Assembly: GCF_963583255.1 (NCBI RefSeq)
Contig: NC_084806.1
Coordinates: 13,170,817 to 13,234,816, forward strand
Direction: 5' to 3'
Length of the DNA stretch: 64,000 nt
DNA from: Pyrus communis
Lineage: Eukaryota > Streptophyta > Magnoliopsida > Rosales > Rosaceae
The translations under genes were made by a program, and so were the position numbers. The notes under the pieces were generated by a model. The model searched no databases. It was not told the DNA's origin and worked only from the letters and a program-made list of their open reading frames with translations. Positions 57,776 to 64,000 of the stretch are shown here, piece after piece (the first letter of the stretch is position 1; every line of letters begins with the position of its first letter).

Positions 57776-60700
57776 ATGCAATCGGATAGGTCGGAAACAT
57801 TGAGCCCAACAACCCTACGGCTGCAGTCTTTGTCCGCCGCCGATACCAGAGGGAAGCACAGGATACATGCCGAGTTGAAGCGGCTCGAGCAAGAAACTAG
57901 ATTCTTAGAGGTCAGTGTGATTCTTTTTACTTTGTCTATGATATTGGGAATTTGAGTTCGTCTTATGTTGTTGGATTTTGATTGTCTTATGTTTCGTTTC
58001 TGAGTGTGATTGGATGCATGTGCCAGTGAGATAGTGAGAATATCCAATTTTTAAGGTTGAATTCAATTAGCTGCTGGATTTGTACGGTTACTGGATTTTC
58101 TGTTTGTTTGCTTGGAGTTTGAAGGTTTAGAGAGTCGATGATGGAATGTAGGATTGGGAATTGATTAAAAAATCATTTAGTAGAATTGTTAGGTTTCTGG
58201 TGAATGTGTTAAAATGGTTGCAGAGTTCGAAACAATTGGTTTGATTTGATTGTTTACTAGATTGTGGTCCTGTTTTTTCAATCCGTAGGCTTGGTTTTCT
58301 AGTTCTGTAGTGTAATGTGAGCGTTTGGGAAGTTTATGCTTCACGCTTTTGAGTGTATTCTCAGCTTTGCCTATTGCAGCCATGTGACCCTCTTATTCAT
58401 TGTTACCCAAAATTTATGAGGGTTGTTGTTCTATTAAATATGACCCTCTTCATCAGGTTTTCCGATTGCGGCCATGTGACCCCTTTCTATCCATATTTTT
58501 TGCAAAATTTGGAAATTTTAGGAGTTATTAGTCGTTGTCCTGTTATTACGTACGTTTGCATTAGGAATAGTTGATTGCCTTCTCGGTTGTTATAGTTCCT
58601 TATCACACGTGCACAAGGGCAATTTGATTCACAACAGATAGATAATATATTAATAATCGGATAATGGACGTGGTTGGTCCAGGACTCTTTGGTGTTGAGT
58701 TCGCTTGCATTGGGTGAGTACATGTTTCTTGTGAACAACTGATTGATTTTGTTGGTAATGAAAGCATGATAAACTTTACAGCTAAGAGGTGTACCTTGTA
58801 TTTTATTTTAGGGAGTTTTAACAAAAAGCCCACGGTACTGTTTACTTTAACGAAAAAACACATTTTTACACTAAAAAGTCAATCATGGTACTATTCACTT
58901 TACCTTTTATTTTGTCCTTATCGTTAAAACTCAAAATTTTCAAGCCCTTTTCATTAGTTTTCCTTTTATTTTATTTGCTCACTTTTAACTTTTGAGAAGT
59001 GAATTGTTGAGCTTTACACTTTGTACGGTGGCTCATTTGTTTGGCATGCGTTGTATACATATTTCAGTCCTTTACATCAAACTCTGAAGTTAATGCTTTT
59101 TGATGGTTGTCTTGTTGTCAAATTGTTTTGATAACTGAAAATGCGGTGCAAGACTACAAGATTTTTGTCTTTAAGTTGTTCTTGAAGACAAAATTTTATT
59201 GAATTGAAAAGATAACAAGGGGTGTTGTGGAATAAGGTTTCAACCAGATGTTTGTGAAAATGCATGACCTATCAAATTGTTGACAACTGAAAACTAGAAT
59301 AAAATTGAAAAAAATTAGCAACATAATAAGTACCTATTTATCACGAGAAGAACCGGAGTCAAATAGCTTAAACGGCAGAACACTCGGTTGAATCTAGCAA
59401 TCTCCAATGCTATCTTAAAGTTTCCTGAGGCTGTATAATAACAGGAGGTTTGTAATAGTCAACTTGGCCAGAGCTACCAACATTCAGAGTACCTCTCACC
59501 TAAGTTTCAACTTTTCAGCTGTAAAGTTCACAGAAATGATAAAGGCTAGTTAAATGGTATTGGAGTGTTTGGAAAGATGGCTTCTCGTGTGCTGAGTAGA
59601 AAAATTATGAATTTGTTACATTTATGTTTGGATATTTTAACCTCTTTGGACTTTTGACTGTTAGAACACTCCATCCACTAACCTAGGAGCAACTGCTATT
59701 ATTGGTGTCATTGTCTGGCTAAAAGTTGTCAAACTTGCTGCTAACGTTATGCTTCAGATAAGATTTTTGAAGCCACATATATTGGTACAAGTTGTTAAAC
59801 TTGCTGCTATCATTTTGGTTTGACGAGCAACCACATATATTGGTGGGAAAGTCATGTCTGGAGTTATTTTCAAGTTTTGGTTTGAGAGGTGGTCTAATAA
59901 AGCTTTCATTATCTCAATTGATGCCGCATGCTCTTGCAAGTTACAAAGCATATGTTCTTTTAAGAAATGCAACTCCATATTCCTCTGTCTTCGGAAGCAA
60001 CTAATGCTTAAGATGTTTTGAGTTTCATTACTCACTCTTCCACCATGTGGGTAGGGCACCTTGAGGAAAGAGCGAGGCATACAAAATGTTCTGGTCAAAA
60101 AGTTGGATGTTAATGAACTGTGCAGTGATAAACTTTTCTTGTTAAGATAAGTTTGAAATGTGATTGTGTTAAAATTTTGCTTTCGGAACTTATTGGCTTC
60201 TCAAATGTTTCTATAATAAAGCTTATCTACCACTCGTCATTGTCAAGCATCTAGTGACATGTTTTAGCCTCCCACGACCCCGAATTTTTATGGCAAGCAT
60301 CTAGTGACACTTTTCACATTAGGTTTACTTGGGAATTGGAGATTTATAGTGGTTATTGCTTTATTTGTTTTCCTCTCTTTTTGTTGGGTTTTCCTAGTTA
60401 TGTGATTTGGTAATCTAAAGGCACCCCGAAAAAGGGATTCAGCAGCTTGTTGTGTGCGTGTTTGTTTGTCATGATTTATCAGCATGACATCATCATGAAG
60501 GCTGCTGAATGGATTTTTTGTCTCCTCATTTTGTTTGTGCAGGAAGAACTGGAGCAGCTTGAAAAGATGGATAAGGCATCATCTGCATGCAAGGAGTAAG
60601 CAAGGAAGCGACTTTAGAATATTTGGTTTTTTTTCTTTCTAGAAACCGAGTTTTGAATGTGATCAGTATGTTTACCAACTTTGTTTGTTCTCCAGAATAC

Positions 60701-60906
60701 TAAACAGTGCAGAAACAAGGCCTGATCCATTACTCCCAATGTAACACCTCTATTCTACTTGTTTGCGTTTTTTCGTTAACTTCCCCATCATTTCTGATTT
60801 TCATCCTCTTGTTATTGACAGAACACACGGCCCTCTTAATCCATTCTGGGATCGATGGTTCGAAGGCCCCCAAGACTCAAAAGGTTGCAGATGCTGGATA
60901 TTGTGA
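57776..60906 (+). CDS. GG1: Heterotrimeric G-protein gamma subunit, type A (AGG1/AGG2-like), 105 aa
   Basis: Forms the beta-gamma dimer at the plasma membrane. Exons: 57776-57910, 60543-60595, 60696-60740 and 60822-60906, 318 bp in all with phase kept. Intron 1 is 2.6 kb. The protein starts MQSDRSETLSPTTLRLQSLS. The coiled-coil that binds G-beta covers KHRIHAELKRLEQETRFLEE and ELEQLEKMDK. The plant-conserved DPLLP and THGPLNPFWDRWFEGP follow. The C-terminus SKGCRCWIL carries a CaaX box (CWIL; terminal Leu predicts geranylgeranylation) with an extra Cys upstream as a possible palmitoylation site. Short length and CaaX place it in type A. The choice between GG1 and GG2 is not resolvable here. 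Confidence 0.93.
58811..58967. repeat. Short interspersed repeat in G-gamma intron 1
   Basis: Sequence of the gggagttttaac...ggtactgtttactttaacg type, with cacatttttacactaaaaag and tggtactattcactttacc, then ttttgtccttatcgttaaaa. I recall this as a very common short repeat in Maleae introns. Internal phrases repeat (ggtactgtttact / ggtactattcact). Ends are not resolved. Confidence 0.5.
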
Positions 60907-61336
60907 TGATTCTTGCTGTGTTCCAGGCTTCCATCTTCGTTTGTTCACACAGGCTTCAATTAGGACATTTTAAAGATTTTGTGATTACTGTTACCCGCAA
61001 ATGTTCCGCAAAAAGTTTCTTTGTGCAGATGACAATTTATGGCAATGCTTTCATATGGGAGTCTTTAATTTAAGGCAAATGTGCAGAGTGTAACAATTTT
61101 TCAATCAAAATGCTTCACTGTATCGGCAGAGGATGACAATTTTCCAGGCACATTGTATTGTTTAATGAAATGCCTAATGATTCAGAAGGTAAAATATTCT
61201 TCAAGCAATTGAAATTGGAAACAATCTACAAAGTTGCTCAGAGCAAATAGCTTTAGATGATACACAACTGACACCATTACATCACTCGGCCTCGAAACCC
61301 CAGATAATTGAAAAAATCTCTCTTGTGCTCGTTTCT
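60907..61336. other. Convergent 3' region between G-gamma and ARFC1
   Basis: A 430-bp interval between two convergent stop codons. It should hold both 3' UTRs, which may overlap. No other feature seen. Confidence 0.4.

Positions 61337-64000
<2,664 letters not shown>

Overview
This is plant nuclear DNA, very probably a eudicot of the Rosaceae. The genes carry plant-only families (tocopherol/plastoquinone methyltransferase, LIKE EARLY STARVATION 1, a CaaX-ending G-gamma, ARFC1), GT-AG introns and AT-rich spacers. A Cassandra-type TRIM and several MITE types also look like apple/pear DNA. The genus is an inference from style and recall, not from a database search.

Intact-looking genes, with exons chained by hand and reading phase kept across every junction: a plus-strand acidic protein of about 838 aa (12737-15641); a minus-strand CML8/CML11-type calmodulin-like protein (17440-19274); a minus-strand MPBQ/MSBQ methyltransferase, VTE3 (21685-24196); minus-strand LESV (25017-28180); a plus-strand heterotrimeric G-protein gamma subunit (57776-60906); and a minus-strand ARFC1/ARL5-type GTPase (61337-63539). 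VTE3 and LESV are both chloroplast proteins, lie head-to-tail on one strand and are about 0.8 kb apart. G-gamma and ARFC1 converge, with about 0.4 kb between their stop codons. No shared pathway is claimed for the other neighbours.

Broken or partial genes: a P-type Ca2+-ATPase exon fragment at the left edge (1-203); the 3' exons of an unrecognised gene (2469-4508); and a TIR-NBS-LRR-type resistance gene relic (32410-34118) with an internal NB-ARC deletion and an LRR frameshift.

The rest is mostly mobile DNA: a Mutator-like foldback element with 9-bp target duplication (410-1531); a TACATTT-rich degenerate repeat (4790-5640); a Ty3/Gypsy LTR and integrase relic (5951-9560); a LINE/RNase-H relic (10130-10760); a 5'-truncated Ty1/Copia element (34768-39160) carrying a damaged Cassandra TRIM; a MITE (39231-39738); a 3.2-kb non-autonomous hAT element (40068-43251) containing six 338-bp tandem repeats; a 6-kb PIF/Harbinger transposon with both genes present but each carrying a stop codon (43675-49631); a Helitron relic (51980-53060); a Gypsy-like LTR region holding a complete Cassandra TRIM (53090-55215); and further MITEs. 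The 29-57 kb interval holds no intact host gene that I can see.

The strongest leads are the hAT element with its internal satellite-like array (the array shows a two-unit higher-order pattern), the complete Cassandra TRIM with its 5S-rRNA-like segment, the nested insertion exactly beside the Copia RT active site, the resistance gene deletion, and three upstream ORFs before the G-gamma start.
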